From Verrucomicrobiota bacterium (lineage in GTDB: Bacteria; Verrucomicrobiota; Verrucomicrobiia; Opitutales; Coraliomargaritaceae): DNA of 58,787 bases. This document shows, piece after piece, positions 37,201 to 46,301 of this stretch. A program made the position numbers and the translations under genes. Position 1 is the first letter of the stretch. The number at the start of each line of letters is the position of its first letter. The notes below the pieces were generated by a model, which saw nothing but the letters and a program-made list of their open reading frames with translations, had not been told where the DNA came from and did not search any database. The stretch is taken from assembly GCA_030829145.1 (NCBI GenBank), contig JAURBE010000002.1, positions 1-58,787 of the forward strand, read 5' to 3'.

Positions 37201-38904
37201 GGCGCAAAGCCCGGCGAAGGTGGTGAGCTACCTGGCCACAAGGTGCTACCGCAAATCGCAAAAACACGTGGTACCACCCCAGGGGTGGGCTTGATCTCAC
37301 CGCCTCCACACCACGACATTTACTCGATTGAGGATTTGGCGGAGTTGATCCATGATCTCAAGAACTCGAACCTGCACGCTCGTGTCAACGTGAAGCTCGT
37401 ATCCGAGGTCGGCGTGGGCACCATTGCCGCTGGTGTTGCGAAGGCAAAGGCAGACGTGATTCTCGTCTCTGGCTATGACGGCGGTACCGGCGCCTCGCCC
37501 CGCTCATCAATCCAGCACGCTGGTGCGCCATGGGAGCTCGGCTTAGCTGAAACCAACCAAACCTTGTTACTCAACGACCTGCGCTCGCGCGTCGTGGTGG
37601 AAACGGACGGACAACTCAAGACAGGCCGCGACGTCGCCATCGCATGTATGCTCGGCGCTGAAGAGTTCGGCTTTGCCACTGCACCGCTGGTCACCCTTGG
37701 TTGCTTGATGATGCGTGTGTGCCACAAGAACACTTGCCCCGTTGGTATCGCCACTCAAAACCTAGAGCTTCGTAAGAAGTTCAAGGGCGGCGCCGATGCT
37801 GTTGTTAATTTCATGACGTATGTTGCTGAAGAGCTGCGCGAACTGATGGCTGAGCTCGGCTTCCGGACGATCAATGAGATGGTTGGCCGTGTTGATAAGC
37901 TCGAGATGAGTAGCGCGATCGACCACTGGAAAGCCAAGGGTCTGGACTACAGTAAAATCCTGTACCGCCCTGAAGTTGGCCCTGAAGTCGGCACTTACTG
38001 CACGATGAAGCAGGATCACTTGCTCGACAAATCACTCGACATCACCGAAATCCTTAAGCAAGCACAGCCTGCAATCGACCACGGTACTCCAGTCGAAATC
38101 AATCTGCCGATCATCAACACTAACCGTGTGGTGGGCACAATCACCGGTGCCGAGATCTCTCGTAAGCATGGCGCCGATGGCCTACCGGAAGACACCGTCA
38201 AGGTGAACATCCACGGCTCTGCCGGTCAGTCGCTGGGTGCATTCTGCCCGAAGGGTATGACGTTTACCGTGACAGGCGATACCAACGACTATCTAGGTAA
38301 GGGGCTCTCTGGTGCGAAAATCATCGTTCGCCCAGATCCAGAATCGCCTTTCGTCGCACACGAAAATATCATCACCGGTAATGTCTGCTTCTACGGTGCA
38401 ACCAAGGGTGAAGCCTACATCGCAGGTATGGCCGGTGAGCGCTTTTGTGTACGTAACTCAGGTGCTGAAGCCGTGATCGAAGGTCTCGGCGACCACGCGC
38501 TGGAATACATGACTGGCGGCATGGTGATCAACCTCGGCACCACGGGACGTAACCTCGGTGCTGGTATGTCTGGCGGCGTCGCTTACGTTTATGACGAATC
38601 TGGCGACTTTGTACAACACAGCCTCAACCCAGATATGGTCAACGTCTACCAACTCATCGAGTGTGACGACGAAGACCTCGCATTAGTGAAGGGTAAGCTC
38701 GAGAAACACGTCAAGTACACTGGATCCGTCCGCGGCCAAGCAATTCTCGACGGCTGGCCTGACACTGCCGGCAAGTTCCTCAAGATCCTGCCACAAGATT
38801 ACGAACGCGTACTTCAAGCGGTTAAACGCGCTGAAGCCTCCGGCCTCGCCGGCGACGAAGCCATCCAAGCCGCATTCGAAGAAAACGTCAAAGCGGGACA
38901 CTAA
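34258..38904 (+). CDS. gltB: Glutamate synthase large subunit (NADPH-GOGAT alpha)
   Basis: A 1548-residue GOGAT large subunit, normal length. The N-terminal nucleophile after propeptide removal is C23 in '[19 protein letters not shown]'. Amidotransferase domain about 23-440; the central and FMN-binding domains follow ('[23 protein letters not shown]', '[13 protein letters not shown]'). The 3Fe-4S cysteines are in '[19 protein letters not shown]'. The C-terminal glutamate synthase beta-helix (GXGXG repeats) covers about 1300-1480. It makes two glutamates from glutamine and 2-oxoglutarate with GltD. GltD is separated by a four-helix-bundle gene. Confidence 0.98.
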   Translation: MDKTTLQPKAQGLYDPQHEHENCGIGLIVDMKGRKSHDIVKGALEICVNLDHRGGCGCDPITGDGAGIFIQLPHNFFKSVCQSECGFDVPAEGDYGVGFVFLSRDDEERKNEETIIEEIIAEEGLSLIGWRDVPVRSEILGKASKACEPVMRQFFVGRGEVSAGLELERKLYIVRRLATHRIRYSGTDEEALFYISSLSSRTMTYKGMLTTEQLEHYFPDLSNEAMDSALALTHSRFSTNTFPSWPRAQPFRYLCHNGEINTVRGNENWLYARQMQLASEVFGDDLKKLLPIIREDGSDSQKFDNCLEFLVLSGRTLAHAMMMMIPEPWERHKNMPDFKKEFYEFHACMMEPWDGPASMAFSDGVQVGATLDRNGLRPSRYYVTSDDKVILASEVGVLAGVEPKNVVKKGRLEPGRMFLIDMEAGCIIEDGKVKEEVSKQAPYGKWLEENLVKSEDLPEPETLIADNYEDIETRQKAFGYTFEDARFILGPSAEAGKQPLGSMGNDAPLAVLSDQSQTMYNYFKQLFAQVTNPPIDPIREELVTASVTFIGSEGDITRPGPDSCRLVKFESPLIDDKQLAQLKSIKLAGFKSAKLPITFEAAVGGLAEGHNSISEPSISGKGLEAALEKLFENADAAVNDGVNILVLSDRKIGPKKAPIPALLAVAGLHHHLIRKGTRTRVSIVLESGEPREVHHFALLLGYGADAVNPYLALESVRYMIDRGDLDLAAEKATSNFLKANLNGVIKTMSKMGISTVASYRGAQIFEAIGLNRNVIDKYFTKTASRIEGIGLSTIAKEAGMRHSSAFGLRSDEKAAALDPGGIYQWRAGGERHLFSPMTIHKLQLATSQGSQAVFKEYSDIVNDQSKEMFTLRGLMDFKVDPSKSIPIEEVESAKDIFKRFKTGAMSYGSISKEAHEALAIAMNRLGGKSNTGEGGEDPDRFTPDENGDSRRSAIKQVASGRFGVTSNYLVNSDEIQIKIVQGAKPGEGGELPGHKVLPQIAKTRGTTPGVGLISPPPHHDIYSIEDLAELIHDLKNSNLHARVNVKLVSEVGVGTIAAGVAKAKADVILVSGYDGGTGASPRSSIQHAGAPWELGLAETNQTLLLNDLRSRVVVETDGQLKTGRDVAIACMLGAEEFGFATAPLVTLGCLMMRVCHKNTCPVGIATQNLELRKKFKGGADAVVNFMTYVAEELRELMAELGFRTINEMVGRVDKLEMSSAIDHWKAKGLDYSKILYRPEVGPEVGTYCTMKQDHLLDKSLDITEILKQAQPAIDHGTPVEINLPIINTNRVVGTITGAEISRKHGADGLPEDTVKVNIHGSAGQSLGAFCPKGMTFTVTGDTNDYLGKGLSGAKIIVRPDPESPFVAHENIITGNVCFYGATKGEAYIAGMAGERFCVRNSGAEAVIEGLGDHALEYMTGGMVINLGTTGRNLGAGMSGGVAYVYDESGDFVQHSLNPDMVNVYQLIECDDEDLALVKGKLEKHVKYTGSVRGQAILDGWPDTAGKFLKILPQDYERVLQAVKRAEASGLAGDEAIQAAFEENVKAGH

Positions 38905-38919
38905 AAGAGAAGGTAGAAT

Positions 38920-39342
38920 TTAGGAGCTAGAAGTTAGATTACGATGGAAACTGAATCTCCAACTTCTAGTTACGAAAATCTCCTCGTTTGGCAAAAATCA
39001 CATCAATTCGTTTTAGACATTTATCAAATGACACAACAATTCCCAGACTGCGAAAAGTTCGGACTGACCTCTCAGTTTCGTCGCGCCGCAGTATCCATCC
39101 CGGCAAATATCGTCGAAGGATACGGTAAACGTTCATCAGCTGATAAAGCACGATTCTTTAACATAGCACAGGGTTCATTAAATGAATGCCGCTATTACCT
39201 CCGACTCGCAGCCGACCTCGGCTACGCGAAAACAGAACAACACTTCACACAAATCAACGAAATTGGACGTATGTTACACAGCTACACGAAGAAAGTTCTT
39301 TCTTCAGTTAAATAGCTCCTAACTACTGCTTCCTAACTTCTA
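38920..39342. mobile_element. Inverted-repeat-bounded four-helix-bundle gene cassette (putative) inside gltBD
   Basis: The four-helix-bundle gene is bracketed by two pairs of exact 10-bp inverted repeats: TTAGGAGCTA (38920-38929) with TAGCTCCTAA (39313-39322), and TAGAAGTTAG (38928-38937) with CTAACTTCTA (39333-39342). The cassette sits 15 bp after the gltB stop and ends 17 bp before gltD, two genes that normally adjoin. No transposase is encoded. Treating it as a mobile unit is inference. Confidence 0.45.
38944..39315 (+). CDS. Four-helix-bundle protein (23S rRNA intervening-sequence protein family)
   Basis: A 123-residue protein. '[25 protein letters not shown]' and '[25 protein letters not shown]' are signatures of the family first described from intervening sequences in bacterial 23S rRNA genes. 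Members form pentameric helix bundles of unknown function and are widespread as isolated genes in environmental bacteria. Here it interrupts gltB and gltD and is flanked by inverted repeats, which is atypical for a housekeeping gene. Confidence 0.9.
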   Translation: METESPTSSYENLLVWQKSHQFVLDIYQMTQQFPDCEKFGLTSQFRRAAVSIPANIVEGYGKRSSADKARFFNIAQGSLNECRYYLRLAADLGYAKTEQHFTQINEIGRMLHSYTKKVLSSVK

Positions 39343-39359
39343 ACTCCTTTTTTAAACTT

Positions 39360-40847
<1,488 letters not shown>

Positions 40848-40870
40848 GTAACACCTTCAAATTATCTTTC

Positions 40871-40903
40871 AAAAGCCGCATCATGAATCGATGCGGCTTT
40901 TTT
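40871..40903 (+). terminator. Rho-independent terminator after gltD
   Basis: AAAAGCCGCATC (40871-40882), loop ATGAATC, then GATGCGGCTTTT (40890-40901) with a run of six T (40898-40903). The 12-bp stem is perfect and it lies 23 bp after the gltD stop. The A-rich left end also makes it bidirectional in principle. Confidence 0.92.
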
Positions 40904-40925
40904 GTGTCCGGAAAAGAAGCGTCGC

Positions 40926-41042
40926 GTGAGATAGACATTCCTGTCTGTCCCCACCGCACCGCAAAAGTGAGATAGACATTCCTGTCTGTCCCCGCCGCAC
41001 CGCAAAAGTGAGATAGACATTCCTGTCTGTCCCCACCGCTCC
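40926..41042. repeat. Tandem repeat, three copies of a 41-bp unit containing a palindrome
   Basis: A 27-bp core beginning GTGAGATAGACATTCCTG recurs at 40926, 40967 and 41008 with period 41. Each core contains AGACA-TTCC-TGTCT, a small hairpin. Linkers are nearly identical (CACCGCACCGCAAAA in the first and CGCCGCACCGCAAAA in the second), so this is not CRISPR. It fills most of the 303-bp gap between gltD and thrH, together with the terminator and the palindrome at 41059. Confidence 0.9.
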
Positions 41043-41058
41043 AATACCCCTGCCAAAC

Positions 41059-41078
41059 CACAGGCAGGAATGCCTGTG
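41059..41078. repeat. Palindrome CACAGGCA-GGAA-TGCCTGTG
   Basis: Perfect 8-bp arms at 41059-41066 and 41071-41078 with a 4-base loop. The first seven bases match those of the palindrome at 9503-9521. It lies directly after the three-copy tandem repeat, and its loop GGAA with flanks recalls the AGACATTCCTGTCT cores in inverse orientation. Confidence 0.75.
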
Positions 41079-41150
41079 TCACTTCGTCGCCGCCCCGCCA
41101 CATAACCTGATTGAGGTTGACTTGCAGCGCAATTCTAGCCGTTTAGAAGC

Positions 41151-41750
41151 ATGAATATCGTATGCCTTGACCTTGAGGGAGTACTCATCCCCGAAATCTG
41201 GATCGCCTTCGCGGAAAAAACCGGGATCGAAGCGCTCAAACGCACCACTCGCGATGAGCCCTGCTATGACACGTTGATGCGCTACCGCCTGGACATATTG
41301 GATAAAGAAGGCTTTAAGCTCGCCGATATCGAAGAAGTGATCGGCACCCTCGATCCGCTTCCGGGCGCTAAAGAGTTTGTCGAATGGGTCACTGCACAAA
41401 CACGGCTGGTGATTCTCTCTGATACTTTCAGCCAATTCGCAGGTCCATTGATGGCAAAACTCGGCAATCCGACCCTATTCTGTCATGACCTTGTCATCGA
41501 CGACAGCGGCCGGATCGCCGACTACAAGCTGCGCCTGCCCGATCACAAGCGCAAGGCTGTCGAAGCCTTCCGTGCGCTGAATTTCGACACGATCGCTGCT
41601 GGCGACTCCTACAACGATTTATCGATGATCGATTGCGCTGACGATGGACTCCTTTTCTGCCCGCCCGAACGTCTCACGACTGAGCGCCCAGAGCTCCCGG
41701 TTGCTCGCAATCATTCAGAGTTGCGGACGATCATTGCAGCCAAGCTTTAA
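41151..41750 (+). CDS. thrH: Bifunctional phosphoserine phosphatase/homoserine phosphotransferase ThrH
   Basis: A 199-residue HAD enzyme. The nucleophile is D7 in 'IVCLDLEGVLIPEIW', and E9 instead of Asp two residues later ('DLEG') is the ThrH-type variant. 'VILSDTFSQFAGPLM' is motif II, and the C-terminal 'AAGDSYNDLSMI' is motif IV. ThrH moves phosphate from phosphoserine to homoserine, or to water. The start at 41151 follows 'GTTTAGAAGC' with no Shine-Dalgarno. Monocistronic by appearance. Confidence 0.92.
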   Translation: MNIVCLDLEGVLIPEIWIAFAEKTGIEALKRTTRDEPCYDTLMRYRLDILDKEGFKLADIEEVIGTLDPLPGAKEFVEWVTAQTRLVILSDTFSQFAGPLMAKLGNPTLFCHDLVIDDSGRIADYKLRLPDHKRKAVEAFRALNFDTIAAGDSYNDLSMIDCADDGLLFCPPERLTTERPELPVARNHSELRTIIAAKL

Positions 41751-41790
41751 GCGCGGGCTCTAGACATCTAACACGAACTTCTTAACCCAC

Positions 41791-42090
41791 ATGCTCGTAC
41801 ACACAGTCTGCTTCTGGCTCAAACAAACACTTGATGAGCACAAGATCACTGCATTCCGCAATGGCCTAGAGACTCTCAAAAACATCGAGTCCGCTGAAGC
41901 GGTTTATATCGGCAGCCCAGCAGCAACTGGCGATCGTCCCGTGCTCGATTCCAGCTATGATTTCTGCCTGACAGTGATTTTCAAAGACGTAGCAGCGCAC
42001 GATGCATATCAGGTGGATCCACGCCACACTCACTTCATTAATCAATACAAGGATTACTGGGAAAAGGTCAAAATCTACGACGCGGATTAA
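41791..42090 (+). CDS. Dabb (stress-response alpha/beta barrel) domain protein
   Basis: A 99-residue single Dabb (ferredoxin-like) domain. The N-terminal 'MLVHTVCFWLKQTLDEHKITAFRNGLETLKNI' and C-terminal 'DPRHTHFINQYKDYWEKVKIYD' are the usual landmarks, the latter with the conserved 'H..F' pair. Such small dimeric proteins are widespread; specific functions are mostly unknown. It lies between thrH and pnuC, all on the plus strand with short gaps. Confidence 0.82.
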   Translation: MLVHTVCFWLKQTLDEHKITAFRNGLETLKNIESAEAVYIGSPAATGDRPVLDSSYDFCLTVIFKDVAAHDAYQVDPRHTHFINQYKDYWEKVKIYDAD

Positions 42091-42123
42091 ATTATTCCTC
42101 ACAGTTAAGACTGATTAAGGCGC

Positions 42124-42732
42124 ATGCTTGAATCTTTTTGGAATCAGTTGCTCGCGACTAGCGGGATTGAATGGCTGGGTACGATTACGGGCATCATTGG
42201 TGTGTGGCTAACGATACGCGAACGCGCCGCGGCATGGCCGATTCTAATCGTCTGTTATGGGTGCTATGTCTTCATTTCTCTAGATGCGAAGCTGTACGCG
42301 ATGATGTGTTCGCAAACCATCTTCATCGCAATTTCTGCCTATGGTTGGTATGAATGGCTCGCGGCAAAAACCGACGATGGTGAGCCATTAAAAATCTCCC
42401 ACACACCTCTCAAAAAAGCCTTAATTGCGAGCGCTGTGTTAATTGCTGGCACCGCACTATTCGGCAGCCTCCTTTCAGGTTACACCGACTCGACTCATGC
42501 ATATCTTGACGGATTTGCCACCGTCTGCTCATTCATTGCCCAGTGGATGCTGGCCCGCAAATACATCGAGACGTGGATCTGCTGGGTGCTATCAGACGTC
42601 ATCTTCATCGGTATTTTCATCTCGCAAGGATATTGGATGAGCGCCTTCCTCTTTACCGTCTTCATCTGCCTAGCACTCCGCGGTTGGTTGCACTGGAAAA
42701 GCACGATCACGACCTCCACCACCGCAATCTAG
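42124..42732 (+). CDS. pnuC: Nicotinamide riboside transporter PnuC family
   Basis: A 202-residue membrane protein with about seven hydrophobic segments. Landmarks: 'WLGTITGIIGVWLTIRERAAAWPILI', 'AMMCSQTIFIAISAYGWYEW' and, near the C-terminus, 'IETWICWVLSDVIFIGIFI' and 'GYWMSAFLFTVFICLALRGWLHWK', typical of PnuC. It imports nicotinamide riboside by facilitated diffusion. The next gene encodes a P-loop kinase of the NadR type that would trap the substrate as NMN. The two genes are separated by a CT-rich repeat array. Confidence 0.9.
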   Translation: MLESFWNQLLATSGIEWLGTITGIIGVWLTIRERAAAWPILIVCYGCYVFISLDAKLYAMMCSQTIFIAISAYGWYEWLAAKTDDGEPLKISHTPLKKALIASAVLIAGTALFGSLLSGYTDSTHAYLDGFATVCSFIAQWMLARKYIETWICWVLSDVIFIGIFISQGYWMSAFLFTVFICLALRGWLHWKSTITTSTTAI

Positions 42733-42780
42733 ACGCCCCAGCTCTCAAGTCTGTTCCTTCACTTGCCCGGAGGGCACCTC

Positions 42781-42919
42781 AGCCCTCCTCTCCCCTCAAG
42801 TCTCAGCCCTCAAGTCTCAGCCCCTCAAGTCTCAGCCCTCAAGTCTCACCCCTCAGCCCTCTCCCCTCAGCCCTCTCCCCTCAGCCCTCAGCCCTCAGCT
42901 CTCTCCCCTCAAGTCTCTT
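42781..42919 (+). repeat. CT-rich direct repeat array between pnuC and the kinase gene
   Basis: About 140 bp built of short pyrimidine-rich repeats of the type CCCTCAAGTCTCAG (several copies, 42793-42852) and CCCTCAG with CTCTCCCC (42850-42911). Copies are degenerate in length by one or two C. It ends 4 bp before the ATG of the kinase gene, so it would form the 5' untranslated region of that gene. Confidence 0.85.
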
Positions 42920-42923
42920 ACCA

Positions 42924-43436
42924 ATGAAACGTATCGTCCTCATCGGCGCCGAATCAACTGGCAAAAGCACCCTCGCAGAAGCACTCTCCGGCCATTATGG
43001 TGAGCCATGGACTGAGGAATTTGTGCGCAGCTATGTCGATCAGCTCAATGATGATTTACAGGCGCATGACCTCGAGCCGATCGCGAAAGGCCAATTAGCA
43101 TTCGAAGATTCTGCCCTGCCGCGAGCGAATCGACTAATCATCCACGACACCAATATTTTATCTTCGATCATCTATGCCAGCTATTATTTCGATACGGTGC
43201 TCGAATGGGTGAATGATGCGTTCTTGGAGCGGGAGTACAGCCTCTACCTGCTTTGCCTTCCCGATATTCCTTGGCAAGCCGACCCCGGTCAGCGGGAGAG
43301 CCCTGCTGCCAGAGACACATTACACGAACTATTTAAAGATAGCCTCAATATTCTTAATCTTCCCTTCGTCGAAATCAGTGGCAGCGAAACGCAGCGTCTG
43401 AAGCAGGCGGTGCGAGCGATCGACGCGACGCTTTAA
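42924..43436 (+). CDS. NadR-like P-loop kinase (probable ribosylnicotinamide kinase)
   Basis: A 170-residue ATPase/kinase. The start ATG at 42924 ('MKRIVLIGAESTGKSTLAEAL') puts Walker A (GAESTGKST) at 8-16. The ORF is open for 127 codons upstream, but that stretch lies within pnuC in another frame and the CT repeat, and has no protein character. Further NadR-kinase motifs: 'WTEEFVRSYVDQ' and 'ANRLIIHDTNILSSIIYASYYF'. With PnuC it would convert imported nicotinamide riboside to NMN. No adenylyltransferase domain is attached. Confidence 0.85.
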   Translation: MKRIVLIGAESTGKSTLAEALSGHYGEPWTEEFVRSYVDQLNDDLQAHDLEPIAKGQLAFEDSALPRANRLIIHDTNILSSIIYASYYFDTVLEWVNDAFLEREYSLYLLCLPDIPWQADPGQRESPAARDTLHELFKDSLNILNLPFVEISGSETQRLKQAVRAIDATL

Positions 43437-43963
43437 TCCGGATTATGCATTAGAAAAGTGATATTATGCGTCTAGCTGGTATTTAAATGGGCTGACCGTT
43501 GTTGCATCGTTCACCCAAATGGTGAACTTGCCGAGTGAGTATTACGATAAGTCTGTGACACCTGTTGGAGGCATGACTGTGATCATGCGATTTTTAGAAT
43601 GTGCGGTTGTGCAGTTGTCTCTCACCAAGCACGCTAGGCTCACAAAGGGTGAGAGATTAAAGTTTACAGGGTGTTTTATCGTTTAATTGAGCCCTCAGCA
43701 TTGAGTAAGCCTTTGAGATTTAAACGCTGACTTAACTCCATCCATCATCGACGACTTAAGTGTCTTTGTGAGCTTTGTGAGAAAAAGATGCTGTCATAGG
43801 TATGGGCAGTTCTATTGCATAAAGCCGCTTTAGTCGTCAACAAACAGCCAGTTAATCAGCACTGCCGTGGTTGCGTGTACTCTATTTTACATCTGCGCCG
43901 ACTGGATGGATTGACTCATGCTGCAGAACTGATGTGCTACACACAAATACGCCACTCACGACC
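43437..43963 (+). other. 527-bp intergenic region before ruvB: a short ORF, inverted repeats, no recognised gene
   Basis: Contains a 74-codon open frame without an obvious start (43462-43686), a stem TCTCTCACC (43618-43626) with GGTGAGAGA (43648-43656), and GCTCACAAAG (43638-43647) whose inverse CTTTGTGAGC is at 43764-43773, followed by a second CTTTGTGAG (43773-43781). Base composition is more AT-rich than neighbours. The first 34 codons of the ruvB-frame ORF upstream of 43964 have no family similarity. It could be a decayed gene or element. Confidence 0.6.
43519..43686 (+). CDS. Possible small protein or gene fragment
   Basis: A 55-residue frame starting at ATG 43519 ('MVNLPSEYYDKSVTPVGGMT', ending 'ERLKFTGCFIV'), open without start to 43462, where it reads '...SSWYLNGLTVVASFTQ'. 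The sequence has a protein-like balance of hydrophobic and charged residues and may be the 3' end of a lost gene. Inverted repeat arms overlap its 3' half. No family was recognised and no ribosome-binding site is visible. Confidence 0.25.
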   Translation: MVNLPSEYYDKSVTPVGGMTVIMRFLECAVVQLSLTKHARLTKGERLKFTGCFIV

Positions 43964-45019
43964 ATGCATTTTTCACCTGACGACCCGCCAACCGGTACCG
44001 AATTTATCGAACAAACCCTCGCCGACCCAATCACGTCTGAGGAATCGATGCTACGCCCGCTCTCGTTCGCAGATTTTGCTGGCCAGGATAAAACCATCGA
44101 GCGTCTGCAAGTCATGGTCGGCGCGGCGCGCGACCGCGATGAACCGCTCAACCACATTCTCCTCAGCGGTCCTCCCGGGCTTGGGAAAACCACCCTTTCA
44201 CTCATTCTCGGCCATGAGATGGGCCAGCAAGTAAGCATTACTTCGGGGCCGGTGATCGATAAGCCTGCCGACCTTGCAGGCCTGCTCACCAATCTCAGCG
44301 AAGGCGACATCTTGTTTATTGACGAGATCCACCGCATCCCGAAAACGGTCGAAGAATATCTCTATTCGGCGATGGAGGACTTTCGCATCGACATCATGAT
44401 TGATCAGGGGCCGAACGCTCGCAGCGTGCGCCTCAGCTTGCCACGCTTCACATTGCTCGGTGCGACGACTCGCATGGGGCTACTGACTGCACCACTGCGC
44501 AGCCGCTTCACTCTGCAATCGCGCCTCAGCTACTACGATCATAAGACGCTGCAAGGCATCGTCGAACGCACCTGCAACCTGCTCGAAGTCGGCTTCAATC
44601 AAGCCGGTGCTGCCGAAATCGCCCGCCGCGCCCGCGGTACTCCGCGGATCGCCAATAACCTCGTCAATTTCTGTCGGGACTACGCTCAGCAGCGTGGCGA
44701 CGGTGTGATCACCGAGAAGATGGCAGCGGCAGCATTGGAGCTTCTTGAGATCGACCAACGCGGGCTCGATGAGATGGACAAGCAGGTCATGCGCGTCATG
44801 GCTGAGAACTACCGTGGTGGCCCCGTTGGCCTCGGTACGATCGCCGTCGCTGTGGCCGAAGAAGCCCATACACTCGAAGAAGTCCACGAGCCATTCCTCA
44901 TCCAAGAAGGCTATATTCAGCGTACCGCCCAAGGCAGAGTCCTGACTAACAAAGGTTGGCAGGTCATCGGGCTCGATCCTGAAAGTCACGGCGCACAACC
45001 CGAGCTGTTTAAGTCGTGA
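43964..45019 (+). CDS. ruvB: Holliday junction branch migration helicase RuvB
   Basis: A 351-residue AAA+ motor with start ATG at 43964 ('MHFSPDDPPTGTEFIEQ'); the ORF is open 31 codons further upstream but that part lacks conservation. Walker A 'GPPGLGKT' (69-76), Walker B 'ILFIDEIHR' (D120, E121), sensor 'LGATTRMGLLTAPLRSRF', and the C-terminal winged helix with 'GLGTIAVAVAEE' and 'PFLIQEGYIQRTAQGRVLT' are all present. ruvA and ruvC are not adjacent. It drives branch migration with RuvA. Confidence 0.98.
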   Translation: MHFSPDDPPTGTEFIEQTLADPITSEESMLRPLSFADFAGQDKTIERLQVMVGAARDRDEPLNHILLSGPPGLGKTTLSLILGHEMGQQVSITSGPVIDKPADLAGLLTNLSEGDILFIDEIHRIPKTVEEYLYSAMEDFRIDIMIDQGPNARSVRLSLPRFTLLGATTRMGLLTAPLRSRFTLQSRLSYYDHKTLQGIVERTCNLLEVGFNQAGAAEIARRARGTPRIANNLVNFCRDYAQQRGDGVITEKMAAAALELLEIDQRGLDEMDKQVMRVMAENYRGGPVGLGTIAVAVAEEAHTLEEVHEPFLIQEGYIQRTAQGRVLTNKGWQVIGLDPESHGAQPELFKS

Positions 45020-45079
45020 ATAAACACGACTCACGAACCAACTTTCAACTAGCAACGATCAACTATCAGCATCCAAACC

Positions 45080-45646
45080 ATGGGGCGTAATTCCATTCAT
45101 AAAATCAAACGGGCACCCCGCCACTCGAGGGGGCCCACGATCGTCTATCTAGAAAACGAGGATGACCTCTTTGACTTGATCGACCGCACTGAGAATCCTC
45201 TCATCCTGATCCTCGAGGGCGTGCAGGATCCGCACAACTTAGGTGCCTGCTTGCGCAGTGCCTCTGGCGCAGGTGTCACCGCTGTCTTAGCGCCAGTCAA
45301 AGGTGCCTGCGGTATCACGCCGACAGTCCGGGACATTTCCTGTGGTGGTGCCGACGACGTACCGTTTCTGCGAATCAAAAATTTTAGCCAATTGCTGCGT
45401 AAATTCAAAGATCAAGGCATTCAACTGATCGGCACCTCCGACCGCGGCTCAGAAACCCTCTATGACTTAGACCTCAAACAGCCGACTGCAGTCATCTTAG
45501 GCAGCGAGGGTTGGGGCATGCGTAAAGTCACTGGCGATCACTGCGATCATCTGATCAACATCCCAATGGCAGGCACCGTCGATTGCCTCAACGTATCGGT
45601 CTCAGCAGGCGTGATCCTCTACGAAGCCGTGCGCCAGCGTCTGTAA
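45080..45646 (+). CDS. TrmH/SpoU family RNA methyltransferase, RlmB-like
   Basis: A 188-residue SPOUT methyltransferase that carries the catalytic domain only. Motif 1 'LILEGVQDPHNLGACLRSASGAGV' (N at 'PHNLG', R in 'LRSA'), motif 2 'AVILGSEGWGMR' and motif 3 'NIPMAGTVDCLNVSVSAGVILYEA' are canonical. RlmB methylates G2251 of 23S rRNA and normally has an N-terminal L30e-like domain that this protein lacks; its first ~30 residues are basic. The target (rRNA or tRNA) is therefore open. Confidence 0.85.
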   Translation: MGRNSIHKIKRAPRHSRGPTIVYLENEDDLFDLIDRTENPLILILEGVQDPHNLGACLRSASGAGVTAVLAPVKGACGITPTVRDISCGGADDVPFLRIKNFSQLLRKFKDQGIQLIGTSDRGSETLYDLDLKQPTAVILGSEGWGMRKVTGDHCDHLINIPMAGTVDCLNVSVSAGVILYEAVRQRL

Positions 45647-46064
45647 CGTAGAGCACTATGACGCCTGTAGTGAGGAACCAGCAAAAGGCGCTGATAGCTG
45701 CGACTGAATATACCCTTCGCTTCGCCCAATGACCGGGATCGGTCCTGTCGCTTCAGTCTTCATTTTTAAATTCAGTTTGATTGGTTCTACATCATTTCAA
45801 CTGACAGAGGTCTTCCAGAGATGGCGAAGCAATTTTTAACCACCCATTCCCTGCGGCCATTAGAGGACACCGCACCCAAGCGCAGCGGATGGTGAAAAAA
45901 TCTGGGTTCCTTCTCTCTGTATATCGCGAAGAGATCAGTCACCTTTAAGCAAGCGGCGGGTTCGATCCGGACCCGCCGTTTTTTTGTAAAGACACAAACG
46001 CTCCAGAGGCAAATATATACACGAATATATTTGCAATTTTCACTGAATTGGCTTTCCTCGGAGC
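45647..46064. other. 418-bp intergenic region with structured elements before a toxin-antitoxin pair
   Basis: No convincing gene. A long-range stem GACTGAA (45702-45708) with TTCAGTC (45752-45758) encloses GACC-GGGATC-GGTC (45731-45744) and is followed by TTCATTTTT; it may end the upstream transcript. The stretch 45800-45930 is open on the minus strand (as part of a 123-codon frame) but lacks protein character. A terminator ends the region at 45985, and 80 bp of AT-rich DNA precede the antitoxin gene. Confidence 0.55.
45954..45985 (+). terminator. Rho-independent terminator with a tRNA T-loop-like loop
   Basis: CGGCGGG (45954-45960), loop TTCGATCCGGA, CCCGCCG (45972-45978), then seven T (45979-45985). 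The GGTTCGATCC sequence inside matches the T-loop consensus of tRNAs, but no acceptor, D or anticodon arm can be built around it, so it is not a tRNA gene. Confidence 0.75.
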
Positions 46065-46301
46065 ATGCCACAACTAAACATTTATTTAGACGAAAGAACC
46101 CAAGCCAAGGCAAGGCAGGCCGCCAAGCGTGAAGGTTGCTCACTTTCCAGCTGGGCACGCCAACAATTAAGCGCCGCGGCCGACACGGGCAAAGTCTGGC
46201 CGAAAGGTTATTTTGATCTGTATGCCAGTATCGATGATCCCGAATTTAAGGCACCCGAGCGGCTCTCCGAAAATCTAGACGCACCACGTGAGGGGCTATG
46301 A
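46065..46301 (+). CDS. Ribbon-helix-helix-type antitoxin
   Basis: A 78-residue protein. The N-terminal part 'MPQLNIYLDERTQAKARQAAKREGCSLSSWARQQLS' has the beta-strand then two helices of an RHH/CopG-type DNA-binding domain. The C-terminal ~35 residues, with 'WPKGYFDLYASIDDPEF', would bind the toxin. The gene overlaps the PIN-toxin gene by 4 bp (ATGA), the usual arrangement. The GGAG before its ATG is too close to be an ideal Shine-Dalgarno. Confidence 0.82.
   Translation: MPQLNIYLDERTQAKARQAAKREGCSLSSWARQQLSAAADTGKVWPKGYFDLYASIDDPEFKAPERLSENLDAPREGL

Noticed and set aside
40926-41042. CRISPR array
   Set aside because: Three copies with nearly identical 14-bp linkers are a tandem repeat; no variable spacers or cas genes.
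42543-42923. N-terminal extension of the NadR-like kinase
   Set aside because: The extra 127 codons read through pnuC in another frame and the CT-rich array, giving Ser/Pro/Leu repeats; Walker A is right after ATG 42924.
45951-45985. tRNA gene
   Set aside because: Only a T-loop-like sequence is present; no acceptor stem, D arm or anticodon arm can be folded.
45787-46158. Minus-strand ORF of 123 codons before the antitoxin gene
   Set aside because: It crosses the terminator and the antitoxin gene and has no coherent domain; it may be a read-through of non-coding repeat-like DNA.
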